Position numbers and translations under genes: made by a program
Shown here: positions 25,202-33,177 of the stretch, piece by piece
How positions within the stretch are numbered: the first letter of the stretch is position 1
Layout: every line of letters starts with the position of its first letter
Source: Burkholderia sp. WSM2230
Lineage (GTDB): Bacteria; Pseudomonadota; Gammaproteobacteria; Burkholderiales; Burkholderiaceae
Direction of reading: 5' to 3'
Length of the DNA: 64,000 nt
Assembly (NCBI RefSeq): GCF_000472445.1
Contig: NZ_AXAJ01000003.1
Span: forward strand, 310,159 to 374,158
The notes under the pieces: generated by a model
What the model was told of the DNA's origin: nothing
What the model saw: only the letters and a program-made list of their open reading frames with translations
Databases searched by the model: none

Positions 25202-25230
25202 GAAACAGGCTCCGCGAAGGAGCCTGTTTC
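25202..25230. terminator. Intrinsic terminator, bidirectional
   Basis: A perfect 12-bp stem GAAACAGGCTCC/GGAGCCTGTTTC with a 5-nt loop between the convergent TetR and TPR genes. A-rich and T-rich flanks allow use from both strands. Confidence 0.85.
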
Positions 25231-25282
25231 ATGTCGATGCGAATGCGGTTTATGCCGTGACTTGCACGCAAGCTGCAAGAAC

Positions 25283-26497
25283 TCAGGTGTCGTCGCTCCA
25301 GCCGCCGGAATCGTCGTTGCTGCCCATGTCGATGCCGCCGCTGTTGTCGCTCCAGTCGTTCGAGCCCTGGCCGAAGTCGAGGCCGCCGCCGCTGTTGCCA
25401 CCATTATCGCCGCCATTGTCGCCACCGTTACCGCGCCGGCGCGCTTCATCGTCGACGATCACGTCGCGCTCCACTACGCGCTCGCGTCCGGAGTTCAGCG
25501 CTTCGCCAAGCAGCACGCCAGTCAGCAGCCCGCCCATGCCGCCGCCGAAACCGCCGCCTTGCTGCACGACGACGGGTGGCTGCTGCTGATACGGTCCTTG
25601 CTGCGGGTAAGGCGCTTGCGGCGGATTGCCGAAGCGCTCGGCTTCGCGTGCATAGGGCGACTGCTCGCTGCCGGCCGCGGACGCCGCGTTCGGGTCGGCC
25701 CGGCCTTCGGCACGCGCGCGCAAACTGCCAATGCGCTGTTCGAGTTCATCGAGCTGATACGGCGGGACCGGATTCTTGCTGTTCGACAACGCTTCGACAA
25801 GCGTGCGCAACTGGTCTTCGGTGGCTTCCACTTCCTTTTCCAGCGCCTCGTGGCCCGGCGCCGTGGAGAGCTTCACGTCGAGTTTCAGCGAACGCACGGT
25901 GTTGAGCAATTCCGTCGCGCGTTTGAGCTGCACGCGACGCTCGTCGTCGGCGCGAGTGTCGTCCTGCTTGCGGGCACGCCGCAAGGTCCAGCGCAACACC
26001 AGCGCGATCACGCCCACGAGAATGAGAATGCCGACCCACATGCCGATGCCCGGACCGTGGCGCTCAGCCGCGCGCGGGACGATTGCGGATGGTTGCTGCA
26101 CGGCCGGTGCGTTCTGCTGGGCGAACGGGTTGTCGGCACGGCTCGTCGATCTGGCTCCGGCATTGCCCGAGCGTTCGGCGTCCCGGCGAATGCGCGCTTC
26201 GGTTTGGGCGAAGCGCGTGGGGTCGGTAAAACGGATTTGCGGGTCGAGCGTCCTCGCCTGTTGAAGCTGGGCGAGCGCGTCGCCATAGCGGCCTTCGCGG
26301 TCGAGCACCTGGCTGTACAGGTAGTGCGCGCGCGCATTGTTCGGATGCGCCTGCAGCACTTCGGACAAGCCGGCGTCGGCCTGCTGCCAGTTGCCTTGCG
26401 ACATCGCGGATTCGATCTGCTGGACCGTGGGTACGGCAAACGCCGCCGTCGAAACGAGCATCAGCGAGACCAATGCGCTTGCGATAAGTTTTTTCAT
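25283..26497 (-). CDS. TPR-containing membrane protein with Gly/Asp-rich tail, linked to pspA
   Basis: 404 aa. A signal peptide (MKKLIASALVSLMLVSTAAFA) precedes a tetratricopeptide region (NWQQADAGLSEVLQAHPNNARAHYLYSQVLDREGRYGDAL split over residues ~35-80). One membrane segment follows at ~155-172 (GMWVGILILVGVIALVLRW), then a coiled region, a Pro/Gln stretch, a GGGFGGGMGGLLTGVLLGEAL segment and a highly acidic Gly/Asn/Asp-rich tail. Function unknown. It lies 157 bp downstream of pspA on the same strand, suggesting a membrane-stress partner. Its ribosome binding site is separated from the start by a hairpin. Confidence 0.75.
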   Translation of the reverse strand: MKKLIASALVSLMLVSTAAFAVPTVQQIESAMSQGNWQQADAGLSEVLQAHPNNARAHYLYSQVLDREGRYGDALAQLQQARTLDPQIRFTDPTRFAQTEARIRRDAERSGNAGARSTSRADNPFAQQNAPAVQQPSAIVPRAAERHGPGIGMWVGILILVGVIALVLRWTLRRARKQDDTRADDERRVQLKRATELLNTVRSLKLDVKLSTAPGHEALEKEVEATEDQLRTLVEALSNSKNPVPPYQLDELEQRIGSLRARAEGRADPNAASAAGSEQSPYAREAERFGNPPQAPYPQQGPYQQQPPVVVQQGGGFGGGMGGLLTGVLLGEALNSGRERVVERDVIVDDEARRRGNGGDNGGDNGGNSGGGLDFGQGSNDWSDNSGGIDMGSNDDSGGWSDDT

Positions 26498-26530
26498 TTG
26501 CGGACCGGGCGCGACGCGCCCGTCTCCTTC
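26498..26530 (-). promoter_or_regulatory. Ribosome binding site bridged by a hairpin
   Basis: On the minus strand AAGGAG (26529-26524) is followed by one A, then a 7-bp hairpin with a 3-nt loop (26522-26506), then eight bases before ATG 26497. Linear spacing is 26 nt, too long. With the hairpin folded it becomes about 9 nt, which is optimal. No other Shine-Dalgarno is near, and the signal peptide fixes this start. Confidence 0.6.
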
Positions 26531-26544
26531 AGTCGATTGCGGCG

Positions 26545-26584
26545 GTCCGGCGATCCGGCGATCCGGCCATCCGGCGATCCGGGG
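26545..26584. repeat. 8-bp tandem repeat in the pspA-TPR spacer
   Basis: Five near-identical 8-bp units of the form ATCCGGCG (variants GTCCGGCG, ATCCGGCC, ATCCGGGG). Confidence 0.85.
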
Positions 26585-26654
26585 GGCCGATGAGCTGGAC
26601 GCTGCCGCAGCATGTCCATCATCACCGGCTCGCCGTCATGCATGCCTGACGCAA

Positions 26655-27335
26655 CTACTGGGCCGGCGTATTGAGCTGCTTTTTCAATGCTTCCAGACGG
26701 TCTTCGACCGACGGGCCGCGGTTCAGATCCGCGAGCTTGTCGTCGAGCGCCTTGCCGCTTTTGACGTCCGCGGAATTCAGGCGTGCGTCCGAGCGTGCAT
26801 TCGAAAGCGCGACCTTGTCCTCGAGCTTCTGGAAGTCCTCAGAGAGATTCTTCCCGCCGATGCCGCCGAGCGCAGTTGCCGCCACGTCTTTAGCTTCGGC
26901 GATCTGCTGCTTCGCTTGCAGAATGTTGGAGCGCGCGTTGAGGTCGTTGCGACGGGCCCGCATGTCCTCGATCTGGCTCTTCAATTGCGCAACCGACGGC
27001 TCGAGCGTGGCGAGTTCCTTCGTCAGCGCATCGCGTTCGGCCTCGGCCGTGGCTTGTGCGCCGAGCGCTTGACGCGCGAGCGCTTCGTCGCCGGCTTGCA
27101 GCGCACGTTTCGCGCCGTCTTCGTATTTCTTCGCCTTGTCGGCGGCAACGTCGCGCTTGCTTTGCTGTGTGGCCACCTGCGCCTGAATTTCGATCAACGA
27201 ATTTTCGGCCTTGCCGATGCTCTCGTCGAGTTCGCGCACGATCTGGCGCGAGTCGCGCGACGGGTCTTGCACGGAGTCGGCCGCGTCGTTCAGGAGACCT
27301 TTTAGCGTGCGCGAAATGCTGTCAAAAAGCGACAT
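26655..27335 (-). CDS. pspA: PspA/IM30 family phage-shock protein
   Basis: 226 aa, almost entirely coiled-coil helix, with the amphipathic N-terminal membrane-binding helix (MSLFDSISRTLKGLLNDAADSV) and family motif LDESIGKAENSLIEIQAQVA. PspA/IM30 proteins are bacterial ESCRT-III relatives that polymerise on and stabilise the inner membrane. GGAGG before ATG 27335 fixes the start; four upstream residues are excluded. It is followed by the TPR membrane protein gene. No pspF or sigma-54 promoter was recognised nearby. Confidence 0.9.
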   Translation of the reverse strand: MSLFDSISRTLKGLLNDAADSVQDPSRDSRQIVRELDESIGKAENSLIEIQAQVATQQSKRDVAADKAKKYEDGAKRALQAGDEALARQALGAQATAEAERDALTKELATLEPSVAQLKSQIEDMRARRNDLNARSNILQAKQQIAEAKDVAATALGGIGGKNLSEDFQKLEDKVALSNARSDARLNSADVKSGKALDDKLADLNRGPSVEDRLEALKKQLNTPAQ

Positions 27336-27782
27336 GAAAACCTCCAAAGAATGGTGTCGGCGCTGAATAATTCCCGCGCATCCAACTGCTTGCCATTGCT
27401 ACTTTACGCCGCCACGCGACGAGCCGCGCAGCGTTCGGACCGGAGGTCGGGGCGCGCGCGCCGAATGCAATAGCACGAGCGCAAATTGTCCGGTTCGTTC
27501 ATGCAGCGCGTGACGAAGTGGGGAAGTCTGCAACGATGAATACGCTGGACAGTCCCTTCAGCAGCTCGCGGATATTACACCACGGGCTCTCTTAAAATGC
27601 GCTTAAAGGGCGCGATGCGCGAGCACGCCCAGTGTGAGAGCGGCGAGTGTCGCCGGCGTGAATTGCGCGGAATGCAAGAGCGTGCGAATGGCCGGACGAC
27701 GCATGCGGCTGCGCCTCGCTCATCGGCCTCGCGCATTGATTGGGCTTGCCGATCGGCTTTGCCTGCTGCCTGTTGCCTATCG
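27336..27782. other. Intergenic region upstream of pspA
   Basis: About 450 bp between the pspA start and the stop of the ribbon-helix-helix gene (same strand). A TAATAT hexamer in minus orientation near 27574 could be a -10 element, but no good -35 partner was seen. No gene supported. Confidence 0.4.
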
Positions 27783-28475
27783 CTATGCGAAGCGGCCGCC
27801 CTCGGTGCCGAGGTCGCCTTGCGGGTCATCGTCGTCGCGTGCGGTGTCGAGGCGAGGGCGCTTGAATACGCTCTTCACGTGCGTCTGCGTGCTTACCGCA
27901 GCGGGCTGTGGATTGTCGCTCGCGGCCGCGCGGGCTGCGGCGATTCGCGCGACGGCCTCGGCGGTCGCGACAGCGTCGGGATCCACTTCAGTGGTAAGCG
28001 CGGCAAGCACATCCGCGGGCAGCAGCGGGGCAGGTGCCGAAGCGGCCGGCATGCTGTCGGCCGGCGTTTTGCCGGACGGCACCGTCGACTGGCGCGCCGC
28101 GCGGCTCGCCGCAGTTAATGGCGCTCCGTCCGCATTGGCATCGGCATTGGCATTGGCATTGACAGTGGCATCGGCAAGCCCGTTCACCTCGCCGCCCGCG
28201 CGCGTTCGCAGCGCTGCGGGCAGCGCTGCGCGCTCACGCGCCGTATCTTTCGCGACGCGCTGCAGCGCCGCGTCGAGGGCATCGGGCGCGCGCGGCGCAT
28301 TGAGCCGGTCGACGATGCTCGCCGCTTTTACCTGCTCGCCCGTCGCGTCGAAACTCAGCACGGCGCGCCGCATGAGCTCGCTGACGCTGACGCCTAGCTG
28401 GTCGGCTGCAGCGGCAATCGCGCGTTTCTGCGCGGGCGTGACGAATACGACGATGCGTTCGCTGGGCTTTGTCAT
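27783..28475 (-). CDS. Ribbon-helix-helix type DNA-binding protein with long Ala-rich tail
   Basis: 230 aa from ATG 28475. The first ~45 residues (ERIVVFVTPAQKRAIAAAADQLGVSVSELMRRAV) match the beta-strand/two-helix pattern of ribbon-helix-helix (Arc/CopG-like) proteins. The remainder is low complexity: Ala/Pro/Thr-rich, with an N-A repeat encoded by a hexamer (28131-28180), ending in an acidic D-D-D-D region. Function unknown. It could bind DNA or act as a small scaffold. No partner toxin gene is adjacent. The upstream 22 residues in frame lack support. Confidence 0.6.
   Translation of the reverse strand: MTKPSERIVVFVTPAQKRAIAAAADQLGVSVSELMRRAVLSFDATGEQVKAASIVDRLNAPRAPDALDAALQRVAKDTARERAALPAALRTRAGGEVNGLADATVNANANADANADGAPLTAASRAARQSTVPSGKTPADSMPAASAPAPLLPADVLAALTTEVDPDAVATAEAVARIAAARAAASDNPQPAAVSTQTHVKSVFKRPRLDTARDDDDPQGDLGTEGGRFA
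28131..28180. repeat. Hexamer repeat within the ribbon-helix-helix gene
   Basis: About seven GGCATT/GGCATC hexamers, encoding alternating Asn/Asp-Ala on the minus strand. Copy changes would not shift the frame. Confidence 0.75.
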
Positions 28476-28917
28476 GATCGGCTCGCATACTTGTTGGCGT
28501 GGCGCTTCGCGGCGCGCATCGGCGTGCGCCCAATCCATCATATGACGAGTTGCGCCGATGGGAAACGGGCGCGTCGTGAAAATGCCGTGACATCAACGGC
28601 TTGTCGCGTTTTTTGTGGGCTTGTCCACAGGCCTTTCAACATTTTCTGTTGATAACTCCGGCAGTGTGCGCAAGCGCATCGAAAGCTTGCCGAAACTACC
28701 CACGCGCGCGCCGCGAGGCTTTGCGCGAAGGGAACTCTTACAAAAAAACTGCGTTGGGCGCCGCTTGATTTCTTTAAAATGCGCTGTTACGTTGCGCCGG
28801 ATACTGTCCTGGCTGCGCCGTGGCGACTCGCCGGGGGCAAAGGGTCGCGCGGCGGTTTGCGTTCCGGACAACGCCCGCTCAGTATTCATCCGCGTCTCAT
28901 GCGCGAGAACAAGGCGG
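28476..28917. other. Intergenic region upstream of mrcA with DnaA-box-like sequences
   Basis: No supported gene. Contains TTGTCCACA (28621-28629) and, inverted, TGTTGATAA (28647-28655), each one base from the DnaA-box consensus, and a TAAAAT hexamer near 28777 that could be a -10 element. Otherwise unremarkable. Confidence 0.35.
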
Positions 28918-28969
28918 TGACTCAGGGCGTTGACTCACGCTGTTGAGTCGAGCGGTTGAGTCACGCGCC
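28918..28969. promoter_or_regulatory. Four TGACTCA/TGAGTC elements at exact 13-bp phasing
   Basis: TGACTCA at 28918 and 28931, TGAGTCG at 28944 and TGAGTCA at 28957: a 13-bp tandem repeat in which the last two copies carry the inverted core. The array ends 14 bp before the preferred mrcA ATG. Confidence 0.7.
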
Positions 28970-28982
28970 CACTATTCCAGTC

Positions 28983-31484
28983 ATGCCAATCATCAAACCA
29001 CCGCATTCTTCGCATTCTCCCGCCGGTCAAGACCGGGACTCCTACCGCCGCACCCAGGGACGCAACGCCGCTTCGCGCGACGCCGACGAAGCCGGCCGCT
29101 CCGTCGGCGCGACCATCGCGATCTGGTTTGCGAGCCTCGTTGCGATCGTCGCGGTGGTGGGCGCGCTGATTGTCGGCTATGCGCTCGTCGTAATGGGGCC
29201 GCAACTGCCTTCGCTCGAGGCGCTCACCGACTATCGCCCGAAGGTGCCGCTGCGCGTCTACACGGCGGACCACGTGCTGATCGGCGAATTCGGCGAGGAA
29301 CGGCGCAGCCTCGTGCGCTTTCAGGACATTCCCGACCAGATGAAAAAAGCGGTGCTCGCCATCGAGGACTACCGCTTCTACGAGCATGGCGGCGTCGACT
29401 TTGTCGGTATTCTGCGCGCGGGTTTCGCGGACCTCGCGCACGGCGGCGCCTCGCAGGGCGCGAGCACGATCACGATGCAGGTCGCGCGCAACTTTTTCCT
29501 GTCGAGTGAGAAGACCTACACGCGCAAGATCTACGAAATGTTGCTGGCGTACAAGATCGAACGCGCGCTGACGAAAGACCAGATTCTCGAGCTGTACATG
29601 AACCAGATCTATCTGGGCGAGCGCGCTTATGGTTTCGCGGCGGCCGCGCGCGTGTACTTCGGCAAGGATCTGAAAGACATCACGCTGGCCCAGGCCGCGA
29701 TGCTCGCGGGCCTGCCAAAAGCGCCGTCCGCGTACAACCCGGTGGTGAATCCGAAGCGCGCGAAGATTCGTCAGGAATACATTCTGAGGCGCATGCTCGA
29801 GCTCCGCTACATCAGCCAGGAGCAGTACGATCAGGCGGTGAAGGAAGAGATTCACACGCGCAATCCGGGCAACGAGTACAGCGTGCACGCGGAGTACATC
29901 GCCGAAATGGTTCGCCAGATGATGTACGCGCAATACAAGGACGAGACGTACACGCGCGGCCTGAATGTGACGACCACGATCGATTCGGCGGATCAGGACG
30001 CCGCGTATCGCGCAGTGCGCAAGGGCGTGATGGATTACGAACGGCGCCACGGTTATCGCGGGCCGGAAGGTTTCGTGCAACTGCCGGCGCCTGGCGACGA
30101 CCGCGATCAGGCTATCGACGACGCGCTCACCGATCATCCGGACAATGGCGAGATCATTGCTGCGGTGGTCACGGACGCGGGTCCGAAGCAGGTGAAGGCG
30201 CAACTGGTCGACGGCACGCAGGTGACGGTCAGCGGCGAGGGGCTGCGGTTTGTAGCGAGTGCGCTGAGCGCGCGCGCGGCGGCGGCGACGAAGATCAAGC
30301 CGGGCTCGATCGTGCGCGTGATGAGCGACGACAAAGGCAACTGGCAGATCACGCAGCTTCCGCAAGTGGAAGGCGCGCTCGTGTCGCTCACGCCGCAGGA
30401 CGGCGCGATTCGCGCGCTGGTGGGCGGCTTCGACTTCAACAAGAACAAGTTCAATCACGTGACGCAGGCATGGCGTCAGCCCGGTTCCAGCTTCAAGCCG
30501 TTCATCTATTCGGCGGCGCTCGACAAGGGGCTCGGACCGGCCACGATCATCAACGACGCGCCGCTCTATTTCCCGTCGAGCACGCCTGGCGGCGACGCGT
30601 GGGAGCCGAAGGACGACGACCAGCCGGACGGCCCGATGCCGATGCGTCTCGCGTTGCAGAAGTCGAAGAACCTCGTGTCGATTCGCATCCTGTCGTATAT
30701 CGGCACGAAGTACGCACAGGACTTCGTCACGCAGCGCTTCGGTTTCGACGCCGACAAGACCCCGCCGTATCTGCCGATGGCGCTTGGCGCGGGGCTCGTC
30801 ACGCCGTTGCAGTCGGCGGGCGCGTATTCGGTGTTCGCGAACGGCGGCTATCGCATCAACCCGTATCTGATCAGCGAGGTGACCGACGCGCGCGGCGAGC
30901 CGCTTTCCAGGGCGCAGCCGCTCACCGCGGGCCGCGACGCGCCGCGCACGCTCGAGCCGCGCAACGCGTACATCATGAACAGCCTGCTGCATTCGGTCGC
31001 GACGGCCGGCACCGGCGCGGGCACCAACGTGCTGCATCGCTCGGACCTGCAGGGCAAGACCGGTACCACCAACGACGCGAAAGACGGCTGGTTCGCCGGT
31101 TATCAGCAGTCGCTCGTGGCGGTCGCGTGGATGGGTTACGACCAGCCGAAGACGCTCGGCAGCCGCGAATTCGGCGCGCAGCTCGCGCTGCCGATCTGGG
31201 TCGAGTACATGCAGCGCGCGTTGCGCGGCGTGCCGCAAAGCGAGCCGGCGCAGCCTGACGGCGTGACGACCGTCGACGGTGAACTGTTCTATACGGACAT
31301 GACGCCGGGCAATGGGTTTGTCGCGAGCATCGGGCTGGATTCGGCGAATCCGACCGCGGGTGTGAACGATGCGGTGGGCGGCGTCGGGCCTGCCGGCATG
31401 ACGCCGCCGACGGTGCCGCCGCCGAGCGTGTCGTCGAATGAGAAGAAGCAGATCATGGATCTGTTCGAGTCGAATAAGCCCTGA
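28983..31484 (+). CDS. mrcA: Penicillin-binding protein 1A
   Basis: A bifunctional peptidoglycan synthase, about 833 aa. A short cytoplasmic tail and one membrane anchor (IAIWFASLVAIVAVVGALIV) lead to the GT51 glycosyltransferase domain (EDYRFYEHGGVD, GASTITMQVARN, LYMNQIYLG). An OB-like insert follows, then the transpeptidase with SxxK in PGSSFKPF, SKN and KTGT. The C-terminal Pro/Gly-rich tail is typical. ATG 28983 has no clear Shine-Dalgarno; TTG 28956, in frame and overlapping the 13-bp array, is an alternative. The usual downstream pilus genes are absent here; a hairpin follows. Confidence 0.93.
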   Translation: MPIIKPPHSSHSPAGQDRDSYRRTQGRNAASRDADEAGRSVGATIAIWFASLVAIVAVVGALIVGYALVVMGPQLPSLEALTDYRPKVPLRVYTADHVLIGEFGEERRSLVRFQDIPDQMKKAVLAIEDYRFYEHGGVDFVGILRAGFADLAHGGASQGASTITMQVARNFFLSSEKTYTRKIYEMLLAYKIERALTKDQILELYMNQIYLGERAYGFAAAARVYFGKDLKDITLAQAAMLAGLPKAPSAYNPVVNPKRAKIRQEYILRRMLELRYISQEQYDQAVKEEIHTRNPGNEYSVHAEYIAEMVRQMMYAQYKDETYTRGLNVTTTIDSADQDAAYRAVRKGVMDYERRHGYRGPEGFVQLPAPGDDRDQAIDDALTDHPDNGEIIAAVVTDAGPKQVKAQLVDGTQVTVSGEGLRFVASALSARAAAATKIKPGSIVRVMSDDKGNWQITQLPQVEGALVSLTPQDGAIRALVGGFDFNKNKFNHVTQAWRQPGSSFKPFIYSAALDKGLGPATIINDAPLYFPSSTPGGDAWEPKDDDQPDGPMPMRLALQKSKNLVSIRILSYIGTKYAQDFVTQRFGFDADKTPPYLPMALGAGLVTPLQSAGAYSVFANGGYRINPYLISEVTDARGEPLSRAQPLTAGRDAPRTLEPRNAYIMNSLLHSVATAGTGAGTNVLHRSDLQGKTGTTNDAKDGWFAGYQQSLVAVAWMGYDQPKTLGSREFGAQLALPIWVEYMQRALRGVPQSEPAQPDGVTTVDGELFYTDMTPGNGFVASIGLDSANPTAGVNDAVGGVGPAGMTPPTVPPPSVSSNEKKQIMDLFESNKP

Positions 31485-31813
31485 TTGCGGGACCGCGTGC
31501 AGCGCCTGTCGGTTGCACGCGCATTCGTCTGTAAGGGCGGCAATCTGTCGGTCGCTCCAGAGATTCTGCGTGCGGCATTCGCACTGTGTTTTAATCACGC
31601 CTGCCGTGCTTAATCGGGGTCCGTCAGGACGTTGGATGCGTTAGCTCGTTTCCATCTCTCGCATGGCTCGCGTCTTGCGGCGAGCAAGACGTCACTATCC
31701 CCTAAGCGCGTCCGCAGCCCGGTTGGACGCGCGCACATGCCAGGCCAACGCCGGCGGCAAAGAGGCCGCGGCACCCGGTCTATTCCGCCTCCAGCATCCA
31801 CCGGGTTCCCGCA
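31485..31813. other. Intergenic region with two hairpins
   Basis: GCGTGCA/TGCACGC (31495-31520) follows mrcA and may end its transcript. CGTCTTGC/GCAAGACG (31671-31691) is a second perfect 8-bp hairpin with a 5-nt loop, upstream of the acyltransferase gene. No gene supported. Confidence 0.5.
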
Positions 31814-32692
31814 TTGAAAAGTCGAATTCTCATCTGCCTGATGACGGGGCTGCTACGCGCTTTCGCATGGTTGCCCTACGGGCTCGTCGCGCGGATCGGC
31901 ACCGGCATCGGCGCGTTGCTGTACCGGATTCCGAGCACGCGCCGGCGGGTGGTGCACACCAACCTCCAATTGTGTTTTCCGGACATGAGCGACGAAGCGC
32001 GCGAGCGTCTGGCGCGCGCTCATTTCTGTCACGTGATTCGCAGCTACGTCGAGCGCGGGCCGCAATGGTTCGGCAATGCGCAAGCGCTTGCACGTCTTGT
32101 AGAAGTGGAAAGCGCGATCGACCTCGCCGATGTGCATGCACAACCGACGATCTTCGTCGGCTTCCATTTTGTCGGCATCGAGGCCGGCTGCATGATGTAC
32201 TCGACGAGGCATCCAGTGGTATCGCTCTATACGCCCATGTCGAACCTGTTGCTCGATGCGATGGCGAGGCGGCAGCGCGGACGCTTCGGCACCGAGATGA
32301 TTCCACGCAGCGACAGCGTGCGGCGCGCGTTGCGTGCGTTGAGAGAGGGCACGCCGGTCATGCTCGCGGCCGACATGGATTTCGGTCTGCGAGACTCCGT
32401 TTTCGTGCCGTTTTTCGGCGTGCCGGCCTGCACGCTGACCTCGGTTTCGCGGATGGCGCGGGCGGCCAATGCGCGGGTCGTGCCGTTCGTAACCGAGGTG
32501 CTGCCGGATTACCGCGGATACAAGCTGAGCATCTTCGAGCCGCTAGCCGATTTTCCATCGAACGATGTGACGGCGGATGCGCGGCGCATCACTGCGTTTC
32601 TCGAGACGCAGGTACGTCGGATTCCTGATCAATATTATTGGGTGCATAAGCGCTTCAAGAACCGGCCTGAGGGGGAGGCGGGGGTTTATTGA
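31814..32692 (+). CDS. Lipid A biosynthesis lauroyl/myristoyl acyltransferase (LpxL/HtrB-like)
   Basis: A 292-aa LpxL/LpxM-family inner-membrane acyltransferase adding a secondary acyl chain to lipid A. An N-terminal membrane anchor (LICLMTGLLRAFAWLPYGLV) precedes the catalytic HxxxxE box in FHFVGIEAG; later come AADMDFGLRDSVFVPFFG and the terminal YYWVHKRFK typical of the family. The frame begins with TTG 31814; ATG 31841 is an alternative but would cut the anchor. No second acyltransferase gene or metK accompanies it here. Confidence 0.88.
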   Translation: MKSRILICLMTGLLRAFAWLPYGLVARIGTGIGALLYRIPSTRRRVVHTNLQLCFPDMSDEARERLARAHFCHVIRSYVERGPQWFGNAQALARLVEVESAIDLADVHAQPTIFVGFHFVGIEAGCMMYSTRHPVVSLYTPMSNLLLDAMARRQRGRFGTEMIPRSDSVRRALRALREGTPVMLAADMDFGLRDSVFVPFFGVPACTLTSVSRMARAANARVVPFVTEVLPDYRGYKLSIFEPLADFPSNDVTADARRITAFLETQVRRIPDQYYWVHKRFKNRPEGEAGVY

Positions 32693-32892
32693 GGCGGCGC
32701 GGTGCGGCACCTTGGCGCGCTCACGTACTTGGGCGTGGTAATCAGTTTCGTGTCATCCTCATCGGTTATCAGCAATGGCACGCCTTTGGTCATCACTCGC
32801 GTTTCCTGTTCGCGGCGTGAAAACAGTGGCACTTGCGGTTCGTGCAGGAGCCTGGGCTTGTGCCGGTGTATTGGAAGTATTTTTGTGGTGCG

Positions 32893-33177
32893 TTGACGCT
32901 TCGTGAGCTAACTGAAAACGAAAAAGCGTTTATTCGTGGAATCGCGTCCCGGCTCGCGCCTGCGGACAGTGAGAGGCTTTTGACTGACCTGGACAGCGCG
33001 CCTGCAGAGCCGGAACTTGAAGACGGATCTCTTGTTCTTTTCCACCTTACCGGCTACGAGCGACCCGTCCATATTGGGCAGCACACTTTCCCTTTCGAGG
33101 GGAGCATGAGGGATGCGGATGGTGCGGCGGTCGCCGGACCGAATCCCGCCGGGCACGCCGGAAACCGCAGCCCATCA
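32893..33177 (+). pseudogene. Truncated DUF6984-like gene
   Basis: From TTG 32893 the frame reads TLRELTENEKAFIRGIAS, LLTDLDSA-PEPELEDGSLVLFHL and YERPVHIGQHTFPFEGSMRDADGA. This has the conserved look of DUF6984-type small proteins, which I recall as often orphan or immunity-like. After about residue 90 the frame loses sense and runs into the antisense of the efflux gene ending at 33175. The 3' end is therefore missing. A-rich codons (GAAAACGAAAAAGCG) contrast with neighbours and suggest recent acquisition. Confidence 0.5.

Noticed and set aside
25112..26593. 493-codon plus-strand frame over the TPR gene
   Set aside because: Antisense shadow; the minus-strand frame has signal peptide, TPR and membrane segment.
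28935..31598. 887-codon open frame antisense to the PBP1A gene
   Set aside because: Arg/His/Leu-rich shadow typical of antisense frames in high-GC genes; the plus strand has clear PBP1A motifs.
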